From positions 434,001 through 498,000 of the forward strand of contig SAXG01000022.1 in assembly GCA_012932865.1 (NCBI GenBank): 64,000 nt of DNA, read 5' to 3'. The stretch is from Amylostereum areolatum (Eukaryota > Basidiomycota > Agaricomycetes > Russulales > Stereaceae). Shown one piece after another: positions 24,760 to 35,410 of the stretch. The number at the start of each line of letters is the position of its first letter. The first letter of the stretch is position 1. Position numbers and translations under genes: made by a program. The notes beneath the pieces were generated by a model, which was not told the DNA's origin, searched no databases, and saw nothing but the letters and a program-made list of their open reading frames with translations.

Positions 24760-25044
24760 CGTAAATGTTCTTTGTGCAAATAAAATGAAAGGAGAGATAG
24801 GAAAGTGTTGATACAACAAGCTTCAGATCATAAGTTACGGAGGCAGGCTGGAAGATGAGTCGACGACGGTCAGTCGGAGCTAGGCTTGACCTGGTCCTGA
24901 ACGCCTTCCGTTTCGGCGATAACAATGTGCATATACACGTGATCGCAATCGGCGTCGAGGTCAAACTTGGATTCACTCATTCAGAGTTACTTGTGAACAG
25001 CCTCCACGATGCATGTACATACAAGATTACAGGTGAATTCAAAA
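24760..25044. promoter_or_regulatory. BRF1 upstream region / AKR 3' flank
   Basis: Short interval holding the BRF1 promoter and the AKR 3' end. No distinct motif identified. Confidence 0.35.
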
Positions 25045-26449
25045 TCATCTGAGCGATCCCGGGACGAATCCGCCTGCGACTCTGTTCCATCCCAACTGGT
25101 CATAAGTCCATCCAGCTACCTTATCGGTGTCCTTGGTGAAAAACAGAGAGCGATGCATACCAGGCTTCTTGTGGAGCTCATTCAATGTTTTCATATCCTC
25201 TTCATCGAGGGTCACCAGCTAACAGCGAATGAAATTGAAGATTGGTAGTTGGAAGTCTCGTACAACTCACAGTTATATTGGAACGCATGCGCGCCTCGTC
25301 CTCGGTCTTGGGAATAATGCCTGTCCCCCTTTGGACACCCCAGCTGAGCAGAGCTTGGGCCGGCGTTATATTGTTTTTCGTCGCGATAGACTGCACAGAT
25401 GCATCTTCGAGTAACGATGGCTTCTCGTCCTTATTCATCGAGGAAGAGGGCTGGCCTAGAGCCCATCAGTCAGTTGTGGAGGATTGGATGAACTCAATGT
25501 ATACCTAGCGGAGAGTACGCTATGATCCGTATTCCCTTTTTGTCACAGAGGTGTCTGAGATCCTCTTGCGGAAGACAGGGATGCATTTCTACTTGGTTTA
25601 CCGACGGGATGATTTCACAGTGCGGAAGGAGTTGATTGAGGGTCTTGACAGAGAAATTCGCCACGCCGATCGACCGCACTTTGCCTATGTACATATAGGT
25701 ATAAGGACGTATTGGTGTGCTAGATCAATGGCGAGACTCGCCCACTTTCGGGAGCTTCTCCATGTCTCTCCACGTGTCGACGACCGTGGGTCGCTTTTCG
25801 GGTTGTAGGTTAACACCATTGCGAAGCACTTGCGGCCAATGTATTAGATACAAATCGACGTAGTCGACGCCCAATCGGACAAGCGATTGTTCAAGGCCTT
25901 CGACGACTTTGTCGCGCATGGATCTCCTGGATAAATACAAATCTGTCAGCTCATGGCGCAGGTTAAGGAGCAGTAACGGACGCAAGTTTCGTTGTGACGA
26001 AGATTTCACTCCGTGGAATGCCGCAGTCGCGCAAAGCCGCTCCTACGCTCTCCTCATTCTCTAACGTAAACGTATGAGTTCCATACAACATTTACCACTG
26101 GCACAAAATCCCACTCACCATATCCGGCAGCCTGCAACGACGTTCCGCTGTTAGGGGATGGCAATGAACCAGGCGTTAACTGACCGTGTCAAAATGCCTG
26201 TACCCTGCCTGGATGGTGGCTCAACCGACGATCGCGCGGAATGATTTGTTAACTCTCACTTTTAACGCTTTCAGAACCATAGCATGTGTACGCTCACCAC
26301 CTCCAGGACTTCCCATCCAGCATCTAAGCACTGATGAGTCCATTTATTCGCCGAAGGAAAGAATGCAGCTCGCACCCAAGGCCGACAGAAGGCATTGTCA
26401 CCCCGTTGTTCAAAGTATACGTTGGTATAGGCTCACTTGTGGCGGTCAT
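25045..26449 (-). CDS. Aldo/keto reductase
   Basis: NADPH-dependent AKR with a TIM-barrel fold. The ATG at 26449 gives [17 protein letters not shown], then [16 protein letters not shown] across an intron, and GYRHFDTAAGYENEESVG with catalytic Asp and Tyr (the DxxxxY motif). Further segments are EIFVTTKL (catalytic Lys), [10 protein letters not shown] (catalytic His), [30 protein letters not shown] and AYSPLG. The nucleotide-binding text [15 protein letters not shown] follows. It ends with an extended tail ([18 protein letters not shown]), stop at 25045-25047. At least six short introns. All four catalytic residues are present, so the enzyme should be active. Substrate is unknown; the family includes xylose, glycerol and aldehyde reductases. 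Confidence 0.93.
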
Positions 26450-26726
26450 TCTTCACTGGCTACATTCAGCGGATGGCTTATTGACATCGACCTGTGCTAT
26501 TTGTGCGACTATAAGACCGACGAGCTTGATGATCAGAGAGACGCTGGACGTAGGCAGATCGGGGGAGTAATGTGGTAAGCGAACTACTTTATGACTCCGA
26601 GGCAGTGTGATGGTTTGTCACGTGACCGCGCTCTTTAGAGCACCCGCGCGTCTAATGGGACTTGCATCCTTGTTTCCGACCACTACAACCACTCCACCTT
26701 TCGAATCAACCACAACTACCGTATCT
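26450..26726. promoter_or_regulatory. AKR-Ada divergent promoter with CACGTG box
   Basis: Head-to-head intergenic region of the aldo/keto reductase (-) and Ada-type (+) genes. GTCACGTGACC, a perfect palindromic E-box core, lies at about 26617-26627, 110 nt before the Ada ATG. Confidence 0.45.
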
Positions 26727-27895
26727 ATGGATGTCGAAGACTTTGGTCTCTCTTACGCACGATTCATATATGACGACCATAACAATCCGTACTCTCAACT
26801 AACCGGGAATTTCTATCCCGTTCAACATAACACCCCGTCGCCCTTGGAACCTGTACTAGGGGACCTGCGCGTTGACGAAATCTCGAACAGCAGATACATC
26901 CCGCAGGCAACCGGATTTTCTGCACCGTACTTGAAGAGTGCCAACCCCACTCCCTATCACGCGGGGTTTTCGTCGACTTCATCTGCGCCCTACCTCGCTC
27001 CGCCAGTCGGGGCTTCTCATATCGCCGGAATAAACACCTACGATGATCAGGGTAAGCCTTTTCTCATGTTGTTGAGTCTGTATTAAGTAGAACCCTGAGC
27101 AGTCTTCGCTCCTCCCATCAACGACGTCCCCACAACTCAACATACCTCAAACACATCCGAGTCAGAAAATGTGAAGACGTCATCCGACTTTTGGAACGAT
27201 GTAGTCTTGGCCTTGGAATCAGGGAAAGCAGATGACCCCAGTGCGTCTGCAAATACGCTCGATGTGCACCCAGGGCAATACAGCAACATTCCCGAAGGTT
27301 AGTCTACCGAGCGTTATCTGCCGCCCCTTCCACAAAAGTTCAGATAGAACGAACGACTTCTTCAAAAGCACCGCCAACTGCCACCTATGAGATAACCTCG
27401 GACCCCTCTGATACTTCCCCTCAAGTGCAAGAGTCGTCCTCTCCGACTCCGCGCTTCCTCACCGACGATGAGCGCTGGGATGCACTCACCACGCGCGACC
27501 CGCTCGCCGAAGGCCACTTCTACTACTGCGTGTTATCAACACGCATCTATTGCCGCCCAGTCTGTCCCGCGCGCCGACCGGCGCGCAACAACGTCGCGTT
27601 CGTGAAGACTATCGCCGAGGCACAAGCGCTTGGCTGCCGTCCATGCAAACGTTGCATGCCTAACGAAAGCATTGATCCCACCATCAAACGCCAGGCGGAC
27701 GTCGTAGAACGCCTGAAAAAGGCGCTGCTCAACGAGTGGGGGGCGGAAGGCTCGGAAAAGGGGATGACTGTAAAGGGGATTGCAGAGGATATGGGCGTCA
27801 GTATGTGGCATTTGAACAGGTTGTTCAAAAGCAAGGTGGGGATGCCGCCCAAAGCATGGGCGCAGGCCCAACGGCGCCAGAAAGTCGTAGCATGA
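26727..27895 (+). CDS. Ada-type methylphosphotriester-sensing protein with AraC-type HTH
   Basis: Three exons: from ATG 26727 to 27051, a middle exon to 27298, and a last exon starting at TTCAG near 27342 and running to the stop at 27895. The N-terminal about 230 residues are low-complexity and unrecognised. The last exon holds a bacterial Ada N-domain (Ada_Zn_bind): DERWDALTTRDPLAEGHFYY, IYCRPVCPARRPARNNVAF and GCRPCKRC supply the four zinc-binding cysteines, one of which accepts a methyl group from DNA phosphotriesters in E. coli Ada. An AraC-type helix-turn-helix follows (VKGIAEDMGVSMWHLNRLF, KSKVGMPPKAWAQAQRR). No MGMT methyltransferase domain is present. A methylation-damage-responsive regulator is the natural inference. 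A CACGTG box lies about 105 nt upstream. Confidence 0.88.
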
Positions 27896-28085
27896 TACAC
27901 TGCTCTCTGAGGAGGTGTGTTGCTATAGTGAAGATTTTCGTAGACCATCGCGGTCCATAGAGCTGGGATATGTAGAAGCATTACGACTCGATTCAATTGT
28001 ATGACCAGAACTTCGTTTCTTTGGGCCTTAGGGCATTCCATGCTATTGCACGGCGCTTTGCTGATATCGATAAGCAATGAACCTC

Positions 28086-29163
28086 TAGTCTGCTTTTCTC
28101 CGCGACGCGCTTGTCGAGTGATAGGGGGAGCTCGCTGATTGGCTGAGAGGACTTATCGAGACAGGTTACCACAGAGAAATATTGTTTAGACTAACTGATC
28201 TGAGTTGACGACGAGACGCAAACCAAACGAGTTAATGGCAGTCGAGACATCGACGGCTACTGGTACATTTACCTCTTTATTGTCATTCAACATGTTCCCG
28301 CCTTAGCTTAGAAAGTTCAAACAGAGACCGCGCTTTCCACGCGCGATAAACAAAAGTCGCAGTGTTCTTCAAGTCCTGGGAGCTTTCTTGGAGCTACCCT
28401 GGCTCATGATAAAACGGTAGCACGAGGCGACGCAAGGTGCGTATGCATATCCTACACAGCATCCTTTCGAGTAAAAAAGGCCGATCGAGTTGTGGATGCC
28501 TCGCTACTCGTGGTTGACTCGAAGGCCCACCGACGCTACAGGTGTCAGCAGGCCTTCGAGATCCCTATACTTTCTCCACTGGATCCGCAGCGGATACACT
28601 GGCACTTCGTACCATGTCCCAAGGTCTCAACCCTCATCCACAACTTACAAAATACATGAAGCCTTTGGAAGAAGAATGATGGAGGAGCTGCCGAGGCCCG
28701 AGTCGGGAATACCATAGGTACATTTTCATCTTGTTGACTTGAGAGATTCAGCCTCTCGAGTCCGAGAATATGCCAACATACTTACATCGGAAGGCGTGGT
28801 GTACTACTGGACCCTACTCAGTAACTCAACTTGAGCTTGATCATGGTTCACTGGTTTATATTAGTGCTCCATTTTTATTTAAACTTCAAGCCTTGTGCTC
28901 CTCCCACATATGAGTTCTTTTCCATAATGAATCAGATTGGACTTGGAAGAAACCAACGTATTGTGCTCGGAGGGTGTTCAGCTCGACGCTTGTTGGACAT
29001 TAGACAGATTCTGCTTTCCAGTGCACGTGACATGCCGAAGCTCGGCAATCACAATTCCCTCGCGCACTCGGTAACACCCACCGTAATGAAAGCAGACGCC
29101 AGATAAGAGGATCCTGAGCCTGAGAAGTGTTGACGAAATATCTCGTCTGCCTTGGGGAGACTA
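28086..29163 (+). mobile_element. 1,078-bp TAGTCT element, copy A
   Basis: Non-autonomous DNA element, 1,078 bp, beginning TAGTCTGCTTTTCTCC and ending GGGGAGACTA, so the outermost 6 bp are inverted repeats (TAGTCT...AGACTA). Essentially identical to copy B and close to copy C. No transposase is encoded; two small open frames (about 75 and 91 codons) are conserved only because the copies are nearly identical. The flanking 8-mers do not match each other (left TGAACCTC, right AGATGCGT), but match the reverse complements of the flanks of copy C. See the inversion finding. Confidence 0.88.
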
Positions 29164-29171
29164 AGATGCGT

Positions 29172-30267
29172 TCGGTTGAGAACAACAACACGGCTTTGCT
29201 TGCTTTCTCACGCCCTTTGTCTCAGGCTCCAGCGTTCAACGTTCAACGTTCAGCGTTCATTTCCTCATGCTGCAGTCATGCATCGCTCCTAAACTCCACC
29301 TAAGTACGCGAGATCGTATTCATTCCTGGTCAAGTACCCCGCTGCGTGTCTTGTTTTCTTCATATATCAGCATACTTTTTGCCATCTCCTTCCAGTGTGC
29401 CACACTACTGGTCCACATCGGAAACTCTACACTACTGCGAGGTCCTGAAGATACTTATACCGCTCCTCTGAAGACTAAACACATCCGACCTCGACGGCAA
29501 ACACTGGGATACGGGACATCGGCCAACTGCGTGAACATATAGTATGCCGAACTTGAAGTAGAGTTCACGCCCTCTCCCGCCTTCCACGACCTTCCTCATC
29601 TAACCTACTTATATCCAGGCAACTGGTGCGCAAGACCCTGATTTTCATTGGGCCTTCCACGTGTCAAGTTTGGACGATTGACACGAAGGCATGTACAGCC
29701 CTGTTCAGCCTCGCGGAGAATACATATGTGCGTGCTAAAACTTGATGCATTTGAACATTTCGACGATCAATGATAGGACAAGCTCAGATTAGGTCCAGTG
29801 GACGCGAAAGAAGAAATCCAGGTCGTTTCGGACTCGGGGAGGAGGATATGCGTGGGAAGACACTTCGCGAGCAATTCGCTGTTTATCAACATCGCAGCGG
29901 GGTGCAGTCCTGTGGGACGCAGAGATCAAACATGGGAAGATTCAAGTTAATCAAGTTAACACTCAGGCTTTTTGTGGACGACGGCTCCATCTTGTAAATG
30001 GTCTATGTCGTATGGTGAGGTGGTGTATTGACGAAGAGTTGTAGCAGACCGAACCCGTTCGAATGCGCCGGGATGTGGAGGCGACTTCCATCCCTGCCGC
30101 GGAGCTCGAGTTGCGAGGACAGTAGAAGCCGACATTGTCAACTAAGGCCGTAGGGTTATCGAATCATAGACGCATAGAAATGACGGTGCTACACAAACGA
30201 ATATTACTCTAAGGATACAGCAAAGATGACGATACATGATGGATTCAGCAATCCTCCCTCTTGGTCG
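29172..30267. other. 1.1 kb without recognised gene
   Basis: Lies between copy A and the 3' end of the oxoprolinase gene. A small tandem array based on CGTTCAACG occurs at about 29230-29262. I looked here for a HyuB (hydantoinase B) remnant on the minus strand and saw none. Confidence 0.5.
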
Positions 30268-33074
30268 CTAGGCGTTATCCCCCTTGTCCTCCAATGTCAC
30301 CACCAGGTGCTTCCTTGCTACCACTGCTTTTGATCCCGGCACCAGCACAATCGTCTGCGTATCATCGATCACCACGGCAGGCCCCTGTATCTCATCCCCG
30401 ACGTCTAACTTATCCAACTCGAACACAGGCGTATCGGCCACCCTCCCGACCTTGTCAAAATACACGGAATGCGTCCCTGCTTTCTTGTCCTCCCTTACCG
30501 GGGCCGTCTTGAGCTCCTTGAGCTCCGCAAAGATCGACGGTCCAAGTGAATCGAAAGTCTTGCCGATTCCTCGCACCTTGACGTCGTCCACTACAATGGA
30601 TTTCGAGTCGAGCAGGAAGCCGAACTCGGCCTTGTAGGCGCGACGGAAGGCTTGCTCGAAGTCTTCCCGACCGTCGGGGGTCTTCTCAGAGGCGTTCGGA
30701 AGGACCATGAGTGCCGTGTCGGTACCGTCGAAACGCATGTTGAGCATGCGTTCAACGTGGATGCGTTCGGGAACGAAGCCTTGTTTCTCGAGCTCCCTTC
30801 GCACGTTTGACGTTAGGGAATCGAGCCGAGATTGGAGGCCCGAGACGTTCTGTGCCGTGTAGAAAGTGGAGGCTGGTTCTTGAAGCTCGTATGCCCTTCA
30901 AAAGAATCAGAATGTTTCGCAGCCAATGGGTACAAACACAAACCGGTCGGCAAGCGCAAGCCCATATGCGGAAAGGATGGAGCTGTAGCGGTGGATCAAG
31001 ATGGTCTTGATTCCCAGAAGTTGTGCGATTTCGCAAGCGTGCTGACCACCCGCACCCCCGAAACTTGCAAGTCTGGCCCGCCCGCACATAAGAAACAGAA
31101 AAGATACACAGGAGACGATGCCTTACATGTGCCTCGAGGTTGCGTATCCCCTTGCTTCGGTCAAAGCGCGGATGGGGCGGGCCATGGTCTCATTGGCGAC
31201 CTTGATGAATCTAAAAGAACGTTAAAATGGTCAAGGGGAAGAAGAAAAAATCTCACCCGTAGATGATCTCGTCAAGATCCAACTTCTGCTCAGCCTCGGC
31301 ATTGATCTGTGCTGCCACTTGCTCGAATGCTTTCCGCGAGGCATCACCATCCAGCGGCTCTTTCTCCGACTTGCCAAATATTTTGGGAAAATAGTCTGGA
31401 AGGAGACGACCTAGCATCAGGTTGGCATCGGTCACCGCCAGTGGACCACCCTTTCTGCGTATCAAGAACAAAAATTGTCGGTAGTCGATTGGCGAAGGAG
31501 GAAAACAGGAACGCACCGATAGCATGCAGGACCAGGTTCTGCTCCAGCACTTTCAGGACCCGCCAGGAAAAGTCCATTTCGGAAGGTCAGACAAGAACCA
31601 CCTCCAGCCGCGACGGTGTTGATGTCGAGTTGGGGTGACTGGATAGTGACGCCTGCTGTCGTAGTCTCGTACACGACCTCGTACCGGCCGTCGAAGCGTG
31701 ATACGTCTGTCGAAGTCCCACCTACATCCAGTCTATTCCAAGAACCCTGTCAGGATGATGCATGGCGCATCCAGATATTGCAACGTACCCGATGACAGGA
31801 GTCCTGGTTTCTTCGTCCCAACTCGTGAGAGCGTACCCCACTACTCCGCCCGCCGGACCACTCAAGATGCTCTTCAGCCCGGAGAACCCATTCGCATCCA
31901 CCAGCCCACCATTAGATCCCATAAACTCCACACGCGGACTCCTCAAGCTTCCATCTCGCAGTTTATCGTCAAATCCAGCGAAGAAACCATCAAGGTATGC
32001 ACGCAAGATGGGCGTAAGGTACGCGTCCGCCGTCGACGACACACCACGGGGAACCATTTTGATCATCGGGAGGAGTTGCGAAGAAAGGGATATGTGCGTA
32101 AAGCCGACGTCGCGGGCGATCTTTCCGAGCTGGAGTTCATGTTCAGGATAGGTGTAAGAGTGTGCAAGAACAACGGCGATGGAACGGTAGCCTTTGTCGA
32201 AAAGCTTTTGTAGGTCTTGTCGCACGTCGAAGTCGTCTAGAAGGACCAGTCAATTCAACGTTACAGCAGGTGCGAGGATAGATATACCTAGTCTCTTGAG
32301 AATGCGCACCGCCTCTCCAGAGATTCCACGAACGATATCTCCTGGCCCTTCCGCATTACCTTGTCCATCCCAACCCTTCCCTCGATATCCCCGGGAGATC
32401 TTGCCATCGGCATCAAACTGAACGGCATGCTCCTCCGCCTGTGGATCGCTGGTGTATCCAACAAGCGTTACGCGTTCGTCCACTTCGATGACGTCAGTGT
32501 ATAGCGGAGGTGGTCGACGGATGTTGAGATCAAAGATTTTGGGGCGGGACTGATTGCCTATGAGCAGGAGGTCGCGGAAGCCCTTGGTGATCAAAAGCGC
32601 GTGCTTCTGTCCCTTGCGTTCGAGAAGGGCGTTGGTGGCGACGGTGGTAGAAAGGCGAATGTAATCTGTATGAGGGTATGGGAAGGGTATATGCATGAAG
32701 ACTCGGGATCGCATACCAATCTTGGATGTGTCGAGCGTCTTTCCTCGAGGTATCTGCTCTCCTGTCACGGCCTCGAGAACGCGTCGAATTCCCTCTGTAG
32801 GCGCATCGCTATAGTTTCCAGGATCCTGAGACACTGCGAGTTTAATGAGGTCAACGACGTTGCAGTGCAGGGCATATGGGGGGCTCACGAAGTTTGACGA
32901 CCATTTCTTTTCTCTGGGTAGGATCCTCTGGGTCAGGATAAGACCTGGTAAGACCGCCATTTAGGAAACGCAGAGAACAGATGGATGCCGTACGTACGCA
33001 TGAACATCGCAGAACGTTCCTCCGCGGTCTGCACAAATTCGGATTGAGCGGTCTGGGAGCTCATGTATGGCCAT
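30268..33074 (-). CDS. 5-oxoprolinase-like protein, hydantoinase A half only
   Basis: 5-Oxoprolinase hydrolyses 5-oxoproline to glutamate with ATP in the gamma-glutamyl cycle. The ATG at 33074 opens [20 protein letters not shown] and FCDVHA, the diagnostic N-terminus with an actin-like phosphate loop. It continues, over several introns, [60 protein letters not shown], the second actin-like loop [46 protein letters not shown], and [13 protein letters not shown]. It ends [18 protein letters not shown] plus 11 residues and TAG at 30268. The HyuA architecture is complete, about 760 residues, but the HyuB half expected in eukaryotic 5-oxoprolinases (total about 1,280 residues) is absent. The stop lies at the domain boundary. 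The gene lies inside the inverted segment. Confidence 0.88.
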
Positions 33075-33376
33075 GACGTTTAGGAAATGTCGGGGTGGTT
33101 CACTGAGAAGTTTGGGTCCACACTGGCTCAGGAACCTGGGGGTGAAGATAAACGGGCTGGGGGCAACTTGGAGGTGGAACCTGGAAGATCAATGCAACCG
33201 ACTCTGAACCGGAGGGCCGATGCGTCCGATAGATAGCGCCGAGTGTCGTTGGGACGCGATAGTACGACTAGTATACGCTTGGGAGAGAGTTTTGGTTCAT
33301 TGAATGAGTCTCGAAGGTGGGTGAGAACTTGCAGGAAGTATCTGCGAGCAATGTACAAGGTAAGATGGGAGGTTCA
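33075..33376. promoter_or_regulatory. Upstream region of the oxoprolinase gene
   Basis: About 300 nt between the gene start and the outer end of copy C. No specific motif identified. Confidence 0.35.
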
Positions 33377-33739
33377 TAGTCTCCCCAAGGCAGACGAGAT
33401 ATTTCGTCAACACTTCTCAGGCTCAGGATCCTCTTATCTGGCGTCTGCTTTCATTACGGTGGGTGTTACCGAGTGCGCGAGGGAATTGTGATTGCCGAGC
33501 TTCGGCATGTCACGTGCACTGGAAAGCAGAATCTGTCTAATGTCCAACAAGCGTCGAGCTGAACACCCTCCGAGCACAATACGTTGGTTTCTTCCAAGTC
33601 CAATCTGATTCATTATGGAAAAGAACTCATATGTGGGAGGAGCACAAGGCTTGAAGTTTAAATAAAAATGGAGCACTAATATAAACCAGTGAACCATAAT
33701 CAAGCTCAAGTTGAGTTACTGAGTAGGGTCCAGTAGTAC

Positions 33740-34236
33740 TGTTAAGGACGGTCCTTATCACGTGACAAGCGGCTCAGGCTACAGTATTCTTGTGTATGAG
33801 AGGTGGGATCAGGTGATCCAGACGTCTTGGTTGCGCGAGAGTTTAGAGTCGATAAGCGAAGCTGTAAGTATTCGCGGAATACTTAGGCGAGCTTTCGACT
33901 ATAGTTTGGATTCTCTTTAGTATACTTAAGAGGAGGTTCTTTAGTTAGAACAGTCCTGTATTTACAAAGAGAACGAGCTGAGGAATGGCTCATTCGATGA
34001 GCCTCCTTTTATAAGAAAGGAGGTCGAGTAAATATATGTACATTGAGCAACGGTTGTATCAAGTATCTACGGGAACAAGACTGTGGCACCGTCGCGGCTA
34101 TGCCGTTGAGACGGCGACGATCTGTGGCACTGTTGTTGAGACGGTGACGATCTGTGGCACTGTCGTGGTCGCGTCGTTTAGCGACGTCCTTCCGAATAAG
34201 GTAACAGAAATGAAGTACCTTGAACGAGTTGTAACA
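33740..34236 (-). repeat. 3' LTR of retrotransposon 1 (497 bp)
   Basis: TG...CA boundaries. Contains a degenerate tandem array with unit about GACGGTGACGATCTGTGGCA at about 34085-34190, one unit shorter than the 5' LTR. Confidence 0.93.
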
Positions 34237-34466
34237 CTATCCCCCTCTCTAGAATCTACGTCCCGTAGATTCCTGAATCGAAGTGGTTCTAGAGGGATGT
34301 CTTGAACGTGTTGTCGATCGTTCGCTCTTCGCCATTGGAGAAGGAATATGGTTGATGCGAGGAAGGTGAGGATCGTAAGTCCTACGATGATGCTGACGAC
34401 GGCGATGAGCCAGCGAGGAGTGGGCGTATTGAGAATTGTTAGATCGGGTGATTGTGTTGATTGCAT
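34098..34466 (-). CDS. Small single-pass membrane protein ORF of retrotransposon 1
   Basis: 122 codons from a true ATG at 34466, overlapping the 3' LTR. After about 18 polar residues comes one strong hydrophobic segment (WLIAVVSIIVGLTILTFLA, then STIFLL) followed by a basic flank (QWRRANDRQ), the pattern of a single-pass membrane protein with a cytosolic basic stop-transfer. No family recognised. It sits in the position where env lies in retroviruses, but no envelope homology is visible. It may also be a chance ORF. Confidence 0.4.
   Translation of the reverse strand: MQSTQSPDLTILNTPTPRWLIAVVSIIVGLTILTFLASTIFLLQWRRANDRQHVQDIPLEPLRFRNLRDVDSREGDSVTTRSRYFISVTLFGRTSLNDATTTVPQIVTVSTTVPQIVAVSTA
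34237..34250 (-). promoter_or_regulatory. Polypurine tract of retrotransposon 1
   Basis: On the coding strand reads AGAGAGGGGGATAG immediately before the 3' LTR, the expected plus-strand primer site. Confidence 0.75.
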
Positions 34467-34541
34467 CGTGCTTCTGGGTTTGTCGTTTTCTGATGTTCAC
34501 TCTTTATATCCTTGCCCGGACCTCAACGATAGAATTCTATT

Positions 34542-34842
34542 CTATCGCTTTAGCAACGCCTCTACTACTTTCAAGTCTTCTCCGTCTATCGTAGTAGCCC
34601 CTAACCGATGCCCTATCCTCGCCGTCGTCGCGTGATCCAGGCTTTTGAACCGAGGTCCGTGCTTTCGGAAGAGTCCCTTGATACCGCATCTTCCCTTCGA
34701 CTCCTGCATAGCTTCTTCGTCTAAGCTTCTCGGCCTCTTCATGGCGCGAGCGACTATCGTAGCGATGAATGTAAACGTGATGATGATGATGAGAGGGAAA
34801 GTCTGAGTGCATGATGATGGATGAAAGTTTGTCCGTGCGCTT
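34542..34842 (-). CDS. Second hydrophobic ORF of retrotransposon 1
   Basis: Open frame of which the last roughly 95 codons contain a hydrophobic run (FPLIIIITFTFIATIVA) followed by a basic segment (RAMKRPRS) and a C-terminal block ending VVEALLKR. There is no convincing ATG before the hydrophobic run. An in-frame ATG starts MKRPRS. Function unknown; low confidence that it is translated separately. Confidence 0.3.
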
Positions 34843-35410
34843 ACCAAGGTTCCGGCCAATGATCCTTCGATTCCTCCGCTTCCTGCAGGTCCCAATCTTC
34901 TTCCTTCCAGAAGAGATTGTCGACGCGCCAGGAATGGTTGAAGCGCGAAGGGGGTTCTCGCTGAGTGCGGAGCATGGCGTCCTCCCAGTACAGCCACTGT
35001 TCGGTGGCGTGTTGGGCGGCTTCGTGCGTCAGGCTCTCACGTCGTGCGAGGAATCCCAGAAGCTGCCTGTGGGCGCGGGCTGTAGCGTCGGTACGTCGGA
35101 GGTGGGGGTGGGACATCAGTGTTCCTGGACCGTAGTTGGTATCCGGACGGTTCGGGCGAGGGCGAGGAAGAGGAATCTGTGGTTGGAGGGGATAGCAAGA
35201 CCGCGATCGGGGGAAGTGAGGGGGAGCGTTCTTGCGACGGGGACAGTCTCGGCGGAGATGGCCTCGTTCGCCGCATTTCCAGCAGTGTTTCCGCGGCTTC
35301 GCGGGAATCGCGTCCCACTTCTCTTGCGTCCACGTGGTTGGCTCGTTGCTCCATGGGTCCGAGGGATTCTCGGTTACTTCCTTCGTCTTGTCCTCCTTCG
35401 GACTGTCCAA
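34841..35410 (-). CDS. CCHC zinc-knuckle ORF downstream of pol in retrotransposon 1
   Basis: About 190 codons with a retroviral-type knuckle CWKCGERGHLRRDC (C-x2-C-x4-H-x4-C) near the N-terminus, a Trp-rich lead (NEPTTWTQEKWD) and a basic/proline tail. This is a second knuckle besides the one in gag of the same element. No ATG begins the frame; it probably continues from the coiled-coil ORF just upstream by a frame change at about 35395-35410. Role unknown; nucleic-acid binding is inferred from the knuckle. Confidence 0.55.
   Translation of the reverse strand: MDSPKEDKTKEVTENPSDPWSNEPTTWTQEKWDAIPAKPRKHCWKCGERGHLRRDCPRRKNAPPHFPRSRSCYPLQPQIPLPRPRPNRPDTNYGPGTLMSHPHLRRTDATARAHRQLLGFLARRESLTHEAAQHATEQWLYWEDAMLRTQREPPSRFNHSWRVDNLFWKEEDWDLQEAEESKDHWPEPW

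Larger units (their letters stand above)
29164..33376. other. Segment inverted by recombination between copies A and C
   Basis: The 8 bp at its left end (AGATGCGT, 29164-29171) and right end (GAGGTTCA, 33369-33376) become perfect 8-bp target duplications of the two flanking elements if the segment is flipped. It carries the HyuA-type oxoprolinase gene. Confidence 0.85.

Noticed and set aside
28490..29106. 75- and 91-codon frames repeated in all copies of the 1,078-bp element as a possible transposase
   Set aside because: Conserved only because the copies are nearly identical. No domain, no consistent ATG (one start is lost in copy C), far too short for a transposase.
34841..35410. CCHC ORF as a second, nested retroelement gag
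   Set aside because: No second set of LTRs, capsid or pol lies around it; it is bounded by the chromodomain and 3' LTR of the same element.
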